Positions 48,831 through 60,510 are shown, counted from the first letter of the stretch. The stretch: 64,000 nt of DNA from Saxidomus purpurata (GCA_022818135.1 JAFMSR010000010.1:11701789-11765788), one strand, 5' to 3'. The notes: generated by a model from the sequence alone, not told the origin. Made by a program: numbers and translations.

Positions 48831-49599
48831 TTTATTTTCCATAATATTTAATTATACTTGGATTTCAAGATTGTATTTTCAATTTGACAAAATAACCTTT
48901 TGCTTTGTTATGTTAAAATATATATGCTATAAATTTTCATCATCAATGTCAACACACTGTTTTTATTACGCCATAAATTGGTTTAATCCGGATGTTGATT
49001 ATTAGGGGGTAATAAACCCCTCTTGTTCGATAATTTATTACCACGTTTTGACCAATATACGTGCTTCGGTTTTAAACTATGAACAATGACAAAACAACAG
49101 TCTTGTGTTAATAAAAAAACATTTAATCTAAGACTTTCATTTCATCTCTTTATATACTAACTAACTAATTGGGGTGTCAAACTATCTTATACTATTTATG
49201 TAACTTAACGAAAACATAATTTTAAAGTTCATTGTTGATTAAATGATTTATGAAATAAAAAAGTAATTTACACAATAATGATTTCTTAGGTCATTTATTA
49301 TCACATTGCCCCTCTTCATTTTCTTTTAAATATTCTTTAAATCTAATGCAATAAATCAGTTAGTCAGCGCAATCTCAGAAAGTCAATATCATTTATCGGT
49401 ACAATGATTGTGAAGAATGTAACTGTCCCACTTTAGCGCTAGCTTACATTATCGATTTTTGCTGACTAACTGATTTATGACTTATCGTGATACGGAAACT
49501 TCCGATCGGCAACGATCAATATTGATGTAGACAGTATTGGATTATCGATTTTCTAGAGGCTGTTACTGCATCAGCTAGCGTTTAGCGATGGTACACTTT
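48831..49599. other. no gene seen
   Basis: AT-rich, no recognised feature. The phrase CTGACTAACTGATTTAT near 49461 has an inverted partner near 49345-49362. Confidence 0.4.
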
Positions 49600-50300
49600 G
49601 TTCCATATGTTCAGAAATGGAGGTTGGATTTCGAAAAAACAACGGTATTCATAATTAATGTAGAAAAAGCAAATCTATCGTCGGATTTAACAGTGGTTAC
49701 ATATTCGTAAACTGCTGAATGATAGCTTTCCAACAATATGTAAGTTATATTGGTTTATATTAAATGGAAAGGAATAATTGACGAAGGCCGCATTTACCCC
49801 ACTGCGGAAATCGATGTTGTCGAACAGTATATAAATAATATTTTTTTATAGAAAAATGAAGGAAAAAATGTGTAGGGCCGTAGTTTCTCACTTCCGGAAA
49901 TCGATGTTGGCTATTGTAAAAAAAATAGCAATGTTCAAATTTATGTAGCAGATGAAAATGAGGCCAGATTTTAAAAATGTTTGCATATTTTGAAACTGCA
50001 GAATGTCAGCTTTCCAACGCTATATAAATTGTATTGGTTTATAGAAAAATGAAGAAAAAAATAGGGACGGCCGTATTTTCCAAGCTTCAAAAATAAATAC
50101 TGGCTATTGTGAAAAAAAACAACAATGTTCACATTGAAATAAAATATGTAAATGCCGTCGGATTTTTTTAATCTTTTTTACATATTCGTAAACATCAGAA
50201 TGTCAGCTTTCCAACGGTATATAAATTATCATTGTACATAAAGAATTATGGAAATTAATAGGCACGGCCGCATTTTCCGTCAGACCGTACAATGATGGCC
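49600..50300. repeat. irregular tandem repeat, about 3 copies
   Basis: Units of about 200-280 bp marked by AGCTTTCCAAC (49724, 50008, 50205), TATTGGTTTATA and GGCCGTATTTTCC-like phrases. Non-coding. Confidence 0.75.
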
Positions 50301-50439
50301 AGATAGGGCCGGATAATACACATTCCCCTGATCAGCAACTTCCTTACAGTAAAATCATTTTAAACAGGCACAGTGGATGCAGGTAGGGAATGACATAATG
50401 AACAAAAACAAAAGCATGCAAACTGATTGCGAGCAAAGT

Positions 50440-50570
50440 AATAAAGTAAGAGTTGTCACCAGCATAATTGCGCAGACTACTGTCGGAGACAAAATGAAAA
50501 ATGTCATTTATAAAAATGTTAAGTAGTAGTCCTCTATCTGAACAACGGCGACGCATTTTGACAGTGTGTT
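50440..50570 (-). pseudogene. LINE reverse transcriptase fragment, minus strand
   Basis: Reads LLLNIFINDIFHFVSDSSLR then NYAGDNSYF. FINDI and the YADD box (here YAGD, so mutated) are RT palm motifs. Only this core survives. Confidence 0.7.
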
Positions 50571-50718
50571 TGTGGTAGTTTTGGTCTATTCTGTTCCGCA
50601 CTTTATTGTGAACCATTAATATACACGTATATCTAGATTGTTTATGATAAAATACATAACTGAAGTTGGTTTCAAATGAGATTTTGTTTATTCAGAAAGT
50701 AAATAGTAATGGCATAAG

Positions 50719-50801
50719 ATAAAGGAAGGTGTTCCTCAAGGATCAATTTTAGGCCCTTTATTTTTTAATGTTTTCATTAATGATATATTCTATTTCATAA
50801 C
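50719..50801 (+). pseudogene. LINE reverse transcriptase fragment, plus strand
   Basis: Reads KEGVPQGSILGPLFFNVFIN then DIFYF, the RT motif (VPQGSxLGPLLFxxFINDI) of CR1/L2/Jockey-type LINEs. It is broken off by the repeat element that begins near 50805. Confidence 0.8.
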
Positions 50802-50804
50802 TAG

Positions 50805-51268
50805 ATGGGTGTTCAATAGAACACTTGTGTCGTCCTCTTACGCTTTGTCAGAATAACCAATAATTTTGTTACAAAATCAAAGTACAAAAAGGGGCATAAC
50901 TCTGTCAAATATGACCTTGACCAACAAAATTTGGCGGCATCACAACCCTTTTCACATAAGCAATACAATTTGAAAGTTTGAAAAAGTAATTTTAAGAAAT
51001 GGCAAAGTTATAGCCAACATTAAGTTTTCGTGACAAAATCTAAGTACAAAAAGCGGCATAACTCTGTCCAATATGACATTGACCTACAAAATTTGGCGGC
51101 ATCATGACCCTTTTGTCATAAGCAATACAATTGTAAAGTTTGATGAAACAATCTTAAGAAATAGCAAAGTTATAGCCAACTTTAAGTTTGTGTGACGGAC
51201 GGACGGACGGAGAAAAGCGATCCCTATGTACCGCCTTTTCTCCGAAAGGGTGACACAAAAAGAGGTCA
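50805..51268. mobile_element. short tandem-core repeat element with GACGGACGGAC tail
   Basis: It begins AGATGGGTGTTCAATAGAAC. Two core units 162 bp apart carry GTACAAAAAG, GGCATAACTCTGTC and AAATTTGGCGGCATCA. It then has (GACG)n near 51195 and CTCCGAAAGGGTGACAC. It interrupts LINE sequence. Confidence 0.75.
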
Positions 51269-51284
51269 ACTTTACAACTTTGTA

Positions 51285-51745
51285 CTGTCTCTATTGATAA
51301 AACAAAATAAGAACATCACAGGTATTAAAATTAATAGCAAAGAATTCTCAATATCACAGTATGCATATGATACAACTCTCTTACAAGATGGATCTGCTAA
51401 GAAAGAAATACTATAAAAGTGTTATTTATTCTAACTTTCTTTCAAAGTTTAAACTCACAATATTTCTTAAATGTGTTGTAAAGTTGACACTTAGCAGCGT
51501 AAAACTATATTCCCACTGTAGAGATAAATCTAGACATAGAATTTGATTACTACTTGTCATTGAGCCAATCCAAACTATCCTAGTCTTTTCTCCATTCACA
51601 TGAAGGCCTGATATTTTAGCATGAAATTCTAACTCTTTTCTAGTATGTGTCTTGTTGGAAGTCGGTTCAAAAGCTCCTGGAGAGCTTATGTTATATCTGT
51701 TTATCTGTCTTGCCGGCTCAAAATAAAACTAATTGTATTGTTAAT
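51285..51745 (+). pseudogene. LINE RT fragment with YAYD box, and 3' tail
   Basis: Reads NKNITGIKINSKEFSISQYA followed by YDTTLLQDGSAKKE. The catalytic YADD is changed to YAYD, so it is dead. The style (ITGIxINxKExxISQYADDTTLxLDGS) is that of L1/Tx1-like LINEs, different from the 50719 fragment. The 3' tail AAGCTCCTGGAGAGCTTATG and CTCAAAATAAAAC at 51668-51745 matches the one at 19471. Confidence 0.75.
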
Positions 51746-52822
51746 ATTTATTTTGTTAACACACTAATGGTCGTCCGTGTTTGGTGGTCTCGAACCAGTA
51801 TATAAATTCTGGTATTGTGCTGTTCGTGGCCAGTAATCTGACCCTACGTCATGTATGTATAATTTTGTATTGGTAAATTCAGAATGGCTGAATGTGTCCA
51901 ATCAACAAATAAGTGTAATGTGGACACATCTGTAATAATTGAACAAACTGATGAATGCAATGCAATTGAAATATAAGCTTCAAAGCGCCATCTTTCTTTG
52001 CAAGTTAAAAATGACATAATTTCATTATTTAACAAATAAGTGGTCGAACACTAAAATTATTATTATAAATCATGAAATCTTTGACACAAGTAATGTTGCA
52101 TTGTCCATGAAAACTATATCAGCCACATTACACTGGCAGTCGGTCTCTATGGGCATTTTAAACTGGATTTGTAGCACGAAATACGATTACGTCAGCATTG
52201 ACTTTAAATAGCTACAGTATTTGAGCTTTCTGCTCAGTGATGATATAGAAACCAGGGAAACTGAATATACTCTCTGGGTATGGAATTCTTCAAATGTTGT
52301 TGATAACCTTGTTCAAGGAGATAATTAATATCCGTTGTTCGAGAAATGTCAATCTTGATTTGGAGATAAAGAAAACCAAAGTTTGTCATTCACTTTAACA
52401 AATAATTTTCAGAATGCAAGATAAGCACTTAGATCTATTAACAACAAAAATGTTCTTCTGTATAATATAATTTTTATAATGAACCGCTTTAATGATAATC
52501 ATTAGTCGGCATTTGTTACCTATTCAACAGCATATTTCTTACTCCGTACCCGCTTTTACTTGTGTTTTGTAATGGGATTTTTTTTTTAAATTATCAAATT
52601 CTGTTTTTCAATGTATTGAAGAATATATGGATTATACATGAATTATATAATGAACTTATCAGCCAAAGGCTTGTCAAAGACAAAGCATTAAACAGTTGTT
52701 AGTACATGTAGTATGTAATTGAGTAGATGAAAATTGTATCCCTGTTTACAGTAATACATTTGCATACATAGATATCTTTGTTTATGCGAGTGTAGCTCGA
52801 GATCATCAGATTAGATGGAAAA
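51746..52822. other. no gene seen
   Basis: AT-rich, no supported exon or repeat. Confidence 0.45.
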
Positions 52823-52852
52823 AAAACAAAAATAATATCAAACAGGGAATGC
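52823..52852 (-). repeat. dispersed exact 30-mer, copy 2 (inverted)
   Basis: Exact reverse complement of the 30-mer at 45116 and 55730. It lies about 0.7 kb left of the CxWC transposon relic. Confidence 0.9.
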
Positions 52853-53539
52853 CATGTACCAAAAACTTTTATTTATAAAGTACTAAGTTTTACACTTTCT
52901 TTACACTAAAACTAATACAGACTGTCGTGGACTGTAGCATTTGTCATACATGTATACAGTGTTTGAATCTTTTATGATATACAATGCCAGCACAAGGCTC
53001 CTTCATGTAACTGAAAACTGTGTATTTCATTTTTTTTTCTGAGTAAACATTAAATGATTATACTCTGAGTAAAGATAAATTGGCATAGGTTTATTATTTT
53101 GAAATATGAAAATTGCATTATAATAAGTATGCTTACGTATAATATACGCATTGCATGTGAATGATAATTTTTAAAATGTTCAAGTAATTAACTATATTGT
53201 GTATTGAGTATTGATCTTTTTTGTACAATAGCATTAATAGCAATATAAAAATACATGTACTGCGTTTGTTTTATTTCATCCACTATTAAAGTCTTTTCAC
53301 ACTGATCCCAGCAAAGGGTCTATCGACTTTTCATTTTTCCTTAATTTGGTTTTTACGCCACATATTTCTAATTTTCCTTTAGTTCTTGAACCGATAATGT
53401 TTCAAGGTCAACTGTCACTATGAAAATTTTCATGAACAGTCTTTAGTTCTTCCGCAATGTTTTCCCTTTTCTTTTGCCTGAGTTGTTGAATTCCGCCAGT
53501 GAATTCCAGTGATCTGTTTTATCATGTTAACGTTTTACT

Positions 53540-54545
53540 CCAGCTTTATTTGCTCGTTCTGTTGTTTCAAACCTCTGTCAACAAATAGAGCCATTTTTGT
53601 TCGATTTTGCTTAATGGACAAAGTTTATGATACTTTTTTACTTTTTCGACGTTCTGACCAGAGAACTTTCTCAAGCCACCATAGTTCTTGACTAAGTACG
53701 GCACGTAGTATACAAGTGCATGCATAAATGGTGTTACATTCTTTGGGTGATGGCCTTCTCTTTTCATTTACCCTAATTGTATAAAGTATTCAATGAACCT
53801 CTCGGCTTCATCAAATAATGCATCTGTATTTTCAGCAGTGCACGGGTGAGAATACAGTGCACTGAAAACGTACCACAGAACGTAGTCATGGATGTCCATG
53901 TGGATGCAGAATAGCAACTTTTCTGGCAAGTGACTTGGAAGTTTGTCTTGTCAACTCCGGTTAACAGGTCCAGTCAAGTTCACCGCACGCTGTAACTCAC
54001 GTTTTAAAGGTGATCCCGCATGACTGGGTGGCTGCACATAGTAGTTGTAGGTGGTGAGTAACATGCCCTGTAAATTTTGCATATTCATCCTTTGATTTGG
54101 CATCATAGATCAGATTGCGCAAAATAATATTTGTTATTCGCATCAAAAGATGTAGTCATCAGATATGTAGCGCGTTATCTCCACATTCAGCAGTGGCGCA
54201 GCGTTAACTCCGTAACTGGGTTTTGGACCTTTCTTGGACAAACTGGTCAGTTCAGCCACCGAACGGAACATGCCGGGTTCCTGGTAATGGTTTTCCGGAT
54301 AAGTGACATTTCCTCTTTCTTCTTTTGATACTTTGCACCAGGGACATGTGTATACTCCTAAACTTTAGTTGAGAGCTAGCACGGACTGTATATATAGGCC
54401 CGTGGACCCAGAAGTAATTGTAGGAATTTCATATCATCCCCCGACGAATGCCTCTATTTTGATATTTTTCTCGCAGGCTTTGATTCCAACGGAACTGTTT
54501 AACTCGTCTATCGCGTTATGTAATGGTGAGAGTGATTTCTTTAAA
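53540..54545 (-). pseudogene. frameshifted transposon-derived ORF with CPWC motif
   Basis: Reading the minus strand from 54545 down, with frame changes and stops: GIKACEKNIKIEAFVGG, then GVYTCPWCKVSKEERGNVTY, YGVNAAPLLNVEITRYISDD, HLLMRITNIILRNLIYDAKS, MDVHDYVLWYVFSALYSHPC, LFDEAERFIEYFIQLG, NVTPFMHALVYYVPYLVKNY and GGLRKFSGQNVEK. This order (FxGG, CxWCK, PLLN, xxLHLxLRIxDxL, then PYxHxLVYHVP and FSGQGVEK) is that of a family of repetitive, transposon-derived proteins common in cnidarians and molluscs. I cannot name the superfamily with confidence. At least two frameshifts and several stops make it non-functional. Confidence 0.7.
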
Positions 54546-54955
54546 TGTTAGTATTTTCTCTCACTGTTGACGATTGCTAATATACTCTGGTTAACATGGG
54601 ATTGCAGGTTTTATCTGGGTCCTTATATAAAATAAGAGGACCCAGGTTTTTAGTAACGTTCACGAAAATTGACACACGGCTGACGTTTGTACATTCCCCG
54701 GATACCTTAATTTGTAATGGATCTGTAATCGTGTGCCCTTTCACAAGAAGATAATTGACGTCTCTGGTTATTTTTCAAGATTACTGATGTACGATCACGA
54801 AGCATACCAGGCGTTCTCTTTACGCCATCTCACTTCTGCATGCTACTAAGTGAGTTTCTTTTATGGCTTTATAGCTAATTGCTCTATCAAATTTCTACAT
54901 ATATTAGTTTGCTAATGTTTCTATAATTTAGGCCATGAAAAATTACAAACAACTC
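54546..54955. other. no gene seen
   Basis: May hold the decayed N-terminal part of the preceding transposon ORF; no frame I can follow. Confidence 0.4.
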
Positions 54956-55065
54956 ATTATTTGCAACTCAACTCAATATTTTGTCGGTATGAAAATGTCG
55001 CTTATGTATCTAATTTTACTGTATATGTGTACTGTACCTGAATAAAAATCAATCAATCAATTAAT
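54956..55065 (+). mobile_element. LINE 3' tail with (AATC)n
   Basis: TCTAATTTTACTGTATATGT, then ACCTGAATAAAAATCAATCA and further AATC repeats: a polyadenylation-type signal followed by a short tetranucleotide tail, as in LINE 3' ends. Confidence 0.5.
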
Positions 55066-55507
55066 ATACAACAATATCATTTGGTGTAGGTACAAAACGG
55101 CCCACTTCTAGAATGGACCAGTACCAGAACGGCCTATACTCGTGTAACTGGTGTTGGTTATAGTTTTAAAATTCAACCTTTTGTTTATTAAATAAAAGTT
55201 ATGTCGATATAATGTGAGAAGTTTTCCCAGTCATAAGTATTTTCTAGGAAGAACTGAACTTACTGCAGGTCGTAGTGCAGGACATGGGATTCAGTTTTTA
55301 TTCACAGTAATAGCTTTATTGACGAAATGATAGGCATATCTGTGAATAGAAAAGTAAGAAAATTTATTACTTATCTTTGTTCTGCTCAGTGTGTAATATT
55401 GCATTTGCAGCAAACAGATGAAACAAACCGTAACAATGATAACATGATCTCAAATGCTACAAGAACAATCACCGACAACAAATCAAATACACAAACTAAT
55501 ATCCGTT

Positions 55508-56800
55508 TCAACAGCGTACGCTGTATAGATCTACAAGTTGTTGAAGGAAAACTGAAGTTTGCCTCTGACCGGTTGAGTATTTCTCCAAACACGTCATGAT
55601 TGAATCGTCTAGTTTGGAGTTTCTTTTGGTGCGTACCCTATCTAAGTCATCGTCTTCCATAGCAATCCTTACTAATTCAGCCTCGCGCCTCAACAGTGGA
55701 ACAAGGCGGTAACATCCCAGACGTACGTGGCATTCCCTGTTTGATATTATTTTTGTTTTGATCCTGCTTTTCTGTTCAGTCTATGAAGCCAGCCTTGAAC
55801 GAAAGTAATTACATACCTTTCATAAAATTTACATTAAAGACCAACACAATAACCTGTCATAAAACGTTCTAATTAAGTTCATTAATTACCGCGGTTGATG
55901 CATTTTAGTTTTTACCTTGCTCCAAATACAAAATAAACTTTTCCTCCAGTTGTTGAAAGATTTCCGATTTCAACATCATATCCCTTATATAATTATAGCA
56001 CTTACACTTATTATGTCGTACTTTGTTTTCTGTTTCACAATGAAAGATGGATGAACCTATTAAATCAGGTTCAATTTATTTATAAATTTATTTTAGATAT
56101 TTATTTTCAATACATGTATACTAGCTTACCTTCAACATCATTGTTAGTCCTGGTGAACTGCTGGAACACAGACTAGTCTTTCACACGGAAAATCGATTTA
56201 TTCATCGCCTAATATATGCTATTAGTTCCATGGTAGCCGGGGTTGTTGCTCTTTGTGCCAGCTTCCCGAAGGCTGGTATGATGTGTTCAGCTGGTAGAAA
56301 TTATAATGATAGCAGCATCCTTATTAACGTATGCATTGCCAGTCTGTTTCTGTATACTTCGGCCAAACCAACTTGCTGAGCATGTCTCCACACTGCCCGA
56401 GACCAATGGAAGGCACAGTCCTTCACCTCCACCCTTGGAAAGACCACCCCAATAGCTTCATCTGGTCATTCTGTGTGATAAAAGCGTGTCTTGACATCAG
56501 TTAATCTTGTCGTCTGAAAGGCTCATCGACTACCTATATATGCTAAGTATTGAACAGATAAGAAAAACGCATTTTATACAGAACGAGAATTTGCTTCAAG
56601 ATAAGTCATTGGTATTAAATATTAAAATAGTTTCCAACACTAGAGGGTATCAAACTCGGGCCTCTACGATCCTTACTGATGGCAAAGTTGTATACGGTAA
56701 ATATTATAGCACTCAGCGCCACACTGTAACATGCCTTAAATGTACTTTCCATGTACCACCTCTTCGCCTGATTCAACATGTCGAATTGTTGTTCGGTAGC
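55508..56800 (-). pseudogene. Mutator-like (MULE) transposase relic
   Basis: Blocks on the minus strand in family order: AKRWYMESTFKACYSVALSA (about 56710-56771), then EAIGVVFPRVEVKDCAFHWS, RAVWRHAQQVGLAEVYRNRL and FLPAEHIIPAFGKLAQRA (about 56240-56480), QFTRTNNDVEG (about 56134), and CYRLVPLLRREAELVRIAME with KYSTGQRQTSVFLQQLVDLY (55508-55735). These match MULE transposases: the RRWYxDGTF start, the FPxxxxxxCxFHWxxAxWR block, RTNNDVEGWH and the C-terminal tail. There are stops and frame changes. A gap 55736-56133 begins with a donor-like GTAAGC after NNDVEG and ends CAAACAG, so it may be an old intron, although joining phases are off by one. Confidence 0.75.
55730..55759 (+). repeat. dispersed exact 30-mer, copy 3
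   Basis: It sits at the edge of the last coding block of the MULE relic. On the minus strand it reads as an intron end, CAAACAG|GGAATGC. With copy 2 it forms an inverted pair about 2.9 kb apart. Confidence 0.9.
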
Positions 56801-57299
56801 GAAAAGGGAATGACGTTGAGCCTCAGACTTTATATTACCTACAAGAAATTCGTCACCGTTGATGAAACCGCAGTCTGATTGTGAACAAATTGAACTTATT
56901 TAAATTACTTTTATGTTACAGTCATTGTACTCTAACTTACTGCTGGTTGAAGGTAGTCGTTCTTCGGACAGAAGTCGTTCCCAACCTGACGTATCAAAAT
57001 TGGACATTTTGCTTTCTTACCCCATGACGTACGGCGCTAAATCGTTTATTTGTCTCTGCATAATCTTAAAATAACCATACTGAATACACAAATATCAAGT
57101 TTCTTCCGATTTGCATCTTTTATATTGGTGGAATCAGCCACTGGTTCCCATTCAGCAACTATATCGGGCATCTGGAAAAATAAACATGGAATAACATTTT
57201 GCAACGGCTGATTCGCAAGACATTGCTTTTGTGGTAAAGTTTTCTTTTTAGCAGATACGGTCTTACGGTTCTTTTGCTCAATCTTACATAATACTATGT
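56801..57299. other. no confident gene
   Basis: A minus-strand frame at 57046-57171 (MPDIVAEWEPVADSTNIKDA then NRKKLDICVFSMVILRLCRD) follows a TTTTTCCAG acceptor-like site and could be a lost exon of the MULE or of another gene; not assignable. Confidence 0.35.
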
Positions 57300-58366
57300 A
57301 ATTATACCCCCACAAAACGAAGTTTGGGGGGGGGGGGGGGTATATAGGAGTGAGCTTGTCGGTTGGTCGGTCGGTCGGTCGGTCTGTTGGTTTTATGGTT
57401 TCCGGATGATAACTCATGAACGACTTGACCGATTTAAATAATATTTAGTACACAGGTGCAACATAAAAAAATACAGGTCAAGTACGACTTTGGGGTCAGT
57501 AGGTCAAAGGTCAAGGTCACAGTGATCCTGAACAGTAAAACAGTTTCCGGATGATAACTCATGAACGACTGGACCGATTTAAGTAATTTTTGGTGCACAG
57601 GTGCATCATCAGAAAATACAGGTCAAGTTCGACTTTGGGGTCAGTAGATCCAAGGTCAAGGTCACAGTCACCCTGAACAGTAAAACGGTTTCCGGATGAT
57701 AACTCATGAAAGACTTGACTGAATGAAATAATTTTTGGTACATAGGTGTTACATCATGAAATACAGGTCAAGTTTGACTTTGAGGTCAGTAGGTCAAGGT
57801 CACAGTGACTCGTAATAGTAAAACGGTTTCGGATGATAACTCCTGAACGACTTGACCGATTTATATTATTTTTGGTACACAGCTGTAACATCATGAAATA
57901 CAGGTCCAGTTCAAATTTGGGGTCAGTAGGCCAAAGGTCAAGGTCACAGTGATCCTGAACAGTAAAACTGTTTCCGGATGATAACTCATGAAAGGCTTGA
58001 CCTATTGAAATAATTTTTGGTACACAGGTGTAACATCATGAAATACAGGTCAGGTTTGACTTTGAGGTCTGTAGGTCAAGGTCACATGACTCGGAACAGT
58101 TAAACGGTTTCCGGATGATAACTTAAGAACGCTTGGGGCTAGGATCATGAAATTTGATAGGGAGGTTAGTGATATTAACATGTTTGAAATAAACCTATTA
58201 AATTTAATAATAATCCTTACTTTCCCTCTTTACATATTTTGTGTGCTGTTAAAACAAAACATTTACACAACTTATTGTATAATAACTGAAATGTATGTCC
58301 TTGTGGCCATTCCTTTCTTATGGTTGCCATACTTCTGTGACAAAGCTGTATTGTGGGGGTATAATT
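57300..58366. mobile_element. 1.07 kb element with perfect 16 bp terminal inverted repeats and tandem core
   Basis: Left end AATTATACCCCCACAA (57300-57315), right end its exact reverse complement (58351-58366). Inside: a 15-G run (57326-57340), (GGTC)n (57358-57388), then six core units of about 137-145 bp starting GTTTCCGGATGATAACTCAT at 57398, 57543, 57688, 57826, 57970 and 58107, each with GGTCAAGGTCACAGTGA. No transposase. Confidence 0.9.
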
Positions 58367-58847
58367 CGTCACTCTTGTGACAGTTCTAGTTAAAACTGTA
58401 TCTTGCATGTATACTACCTGCGTTGGTGATTCATGGTCATGCGTCTGCTCTTCTGGAACCTAAGCTTAAATGAGTATTTTTCGTCTTTATTTTTTTCTTT
58501 AAAACACCAATATACAGTATTCTGCCTTTTTTGCAAACATTTCGATCAATGTGTACACTTTTATGACCACTTCTATCTATCTCCAGGTCCTTTTGATGTC
58601 AAACCCCTCGCGGGTCTGTATTTGTCTGCATTTTGTATTGTCTATGTCTTATTTGCAAATAAAAATATCATGTATAATTATGGTCTTATGTCAGAATGGT
58701 ATGACTTCACTAAATCAGTGGGACGTGGAACCAGGCCATTTCTGTAGGGAAGTTGCGGACTTATTTTTAGTTTATACTAATTTATTTTAGGTCGATTGTG
58801 AAACAAGTTATCCAACTTATATTAATCACTCTCGACACCTCATTCCT
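58367..58847. other. no gene seen
   Basis: The plus-strand frames here have no recognisable motif and no clear splice context. Confidence 0.4.
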
Positions 58848-59025
58848 GATGGTATCCATCGCCGTGAGGGTATGAGAGAGAGGCAAGTTTCCTTTAAATG
58901 CTGAGCGCCAAGCAAGGGAGCTACTGGTACCATTTTTTACGTCTTTGGTATGACGCGGCCAGGGAGCGAACCCATGACCTCCCGCACTCGAAGCGGACGC
59001 TCTACCATTAGGCTATCGATGCGGT
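58848..59025 (-). mobile_element. tRNA-derived SINE
   Basis: On the minus strand: a tRNA-like head with A box TAGCCTAATGGTAGAGCG and B box GGGTTCGCTCC, anticodon-loop-like TTCGAGT, then a conserved-looking body (ACCAAAGACG, GTAGCTCCCTTGCTTGGCGC, TCAGCATTTAAAGGA). The variable arm is too short for tRNA-Ser and a body follows, so it is a SINE and not a tRNA gene. Confidence 0.8.
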
Positions 59026-60510
59026 ACTTATTAGATATATGTGGTCTCTGATTGGTCCAAAATGTTGGGCAGTTCTAAACTTTGTAGAATTAACATCGAA
59101 AGTACAATGGTTGAGCATAACAAAAATGAGCTTATGAATTTTCTGATTAATATTACGGTGCCCTATGGTTATCTGAATAAATATATTGATTGTTTTGACA
59201 GAATGTAAACAAAATCCTATAGACGAGGGGGTGATTGGCGCAATTTTCGGCTATAAAGTAACTCATTATGAATATTAAAAGGGCATTTTTGGATGTAGCT
59301 AAGGCAGTTCTACAGATATATTGGGATGTAGTTGCTCAACAATTGTTTTGTTAAGCAAACCGTGCTTAAATGTTATACAGTAAGTATATGGAAAAAGAAT
59401 TAGTGTAGTCACACCTGATAAATTTAACCTGGAATGAATTGAATAGAATCAGATATATTTAGAAGTCACGTGACTTAGACAAAATGGCGGCCAAATCGAA
59501 AAATGGCACACACGCGATATAAGATTAAAGTTTGCTTGCTAATGAAGAAAATCCGTGATAAATTGAACAGGTTGTGTGATAAAGCTTGAAAATATTTTAT
59601 TTTCTTACCATATTTGAAGGAACTTTTTGTAAGTACCAGTGATGCAGGGTTTCCTCTTCAATTCGTACACAAATCAAATCGTACTTGATCTGTTTTGTTG
59701 AGCACACCTGAAAAGAGCGATTTAACAATTTCCCCCCACTTAATTTTATATTTTACAATATTAATGAAGCAGAATTTTTTCCAAATGTATGCATAGGCTA
59801 TTGCTGATACAGATACAAATGGTCTGAAGTTGTTTCTTTAATGTAACAAAAGTTTCAAACTAAAATAATTTTAGTTTGATACATTAAAAAACACAATTTC
59901 ATTTTTTTTGTGGAAGGAGGATGATTAATCATAATCGTAATCACAATTTGGAAAATGTAACCAATGTTTGGATTTGGGTTAACAAATAAATAGTCCAAAT
60001 AATTGTACCCAACGGATGAAAATTGTTATATTTTTTGCTAGGTGATATCCAAAAAGCTCAGAAATCTATAAAATGTGAGTAATGTAGAATGGGTCTGCAT
60101 TTAGAGTTGAATTATTGAGACTACAAAGAAAAGATAGATATAAAACTAGCCTCAATATTTCGACTGCAAGACCAACCGATTTTACAAACTGATATTACAT
60201 AGATGTCTGCGAAGGGCGGCCGTCGTAAATATCAAAAAGCCCTGGCGCACAATTTGTTGGGCTAGATATAAAACATAAGATTTCGTAAGAAATAGGAGTC
60301 ATCGTGTTTGCAAACATAACCCTGTATTATGCAATATTTTCTACAGATTTATAAGAGATCAATGCGATGGGCAGCGGTCGGTAGTCCATGTTCTTGTATT
60401 GTTGTTGGTGTTTTTTTTTTAACAGCTGAATCTTTTAAAAAAAAAAAAGGTATTTTAAAATGCTTTATATCACTGGAAAGCTAATAAAATATACTCTTTA
60501 CTCATTTTTA
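59026..60510. other. no confident gene
   Basis: AT-rich. A short GC-richer stretch at 59460-59515 (GTCACGTGAC, AAAATGGCGGCC) looks promoter-like but no exon can be attached to it. Confidence 0.35.

Noticed and set aside
56507..56878. 123-codon plus-strand frame
   Set aside because: It lies antisense to MULE transposase motifs (RWYMESTF), which explain the openness better.
57046..57417. 123-codon minus-strand frame containing TDRPTDRPTDK
   Set aside because: It runs through the (GGTC)n tract and G-run of the 57300 element; only the 57046-57171 part could be an exon and that is unproven.
58950..59025. tRNA-Ser(CGA) gene on the minus strand
   Set aside because: The variable arm is too short for tRNA-Ser and a SINE body follows.
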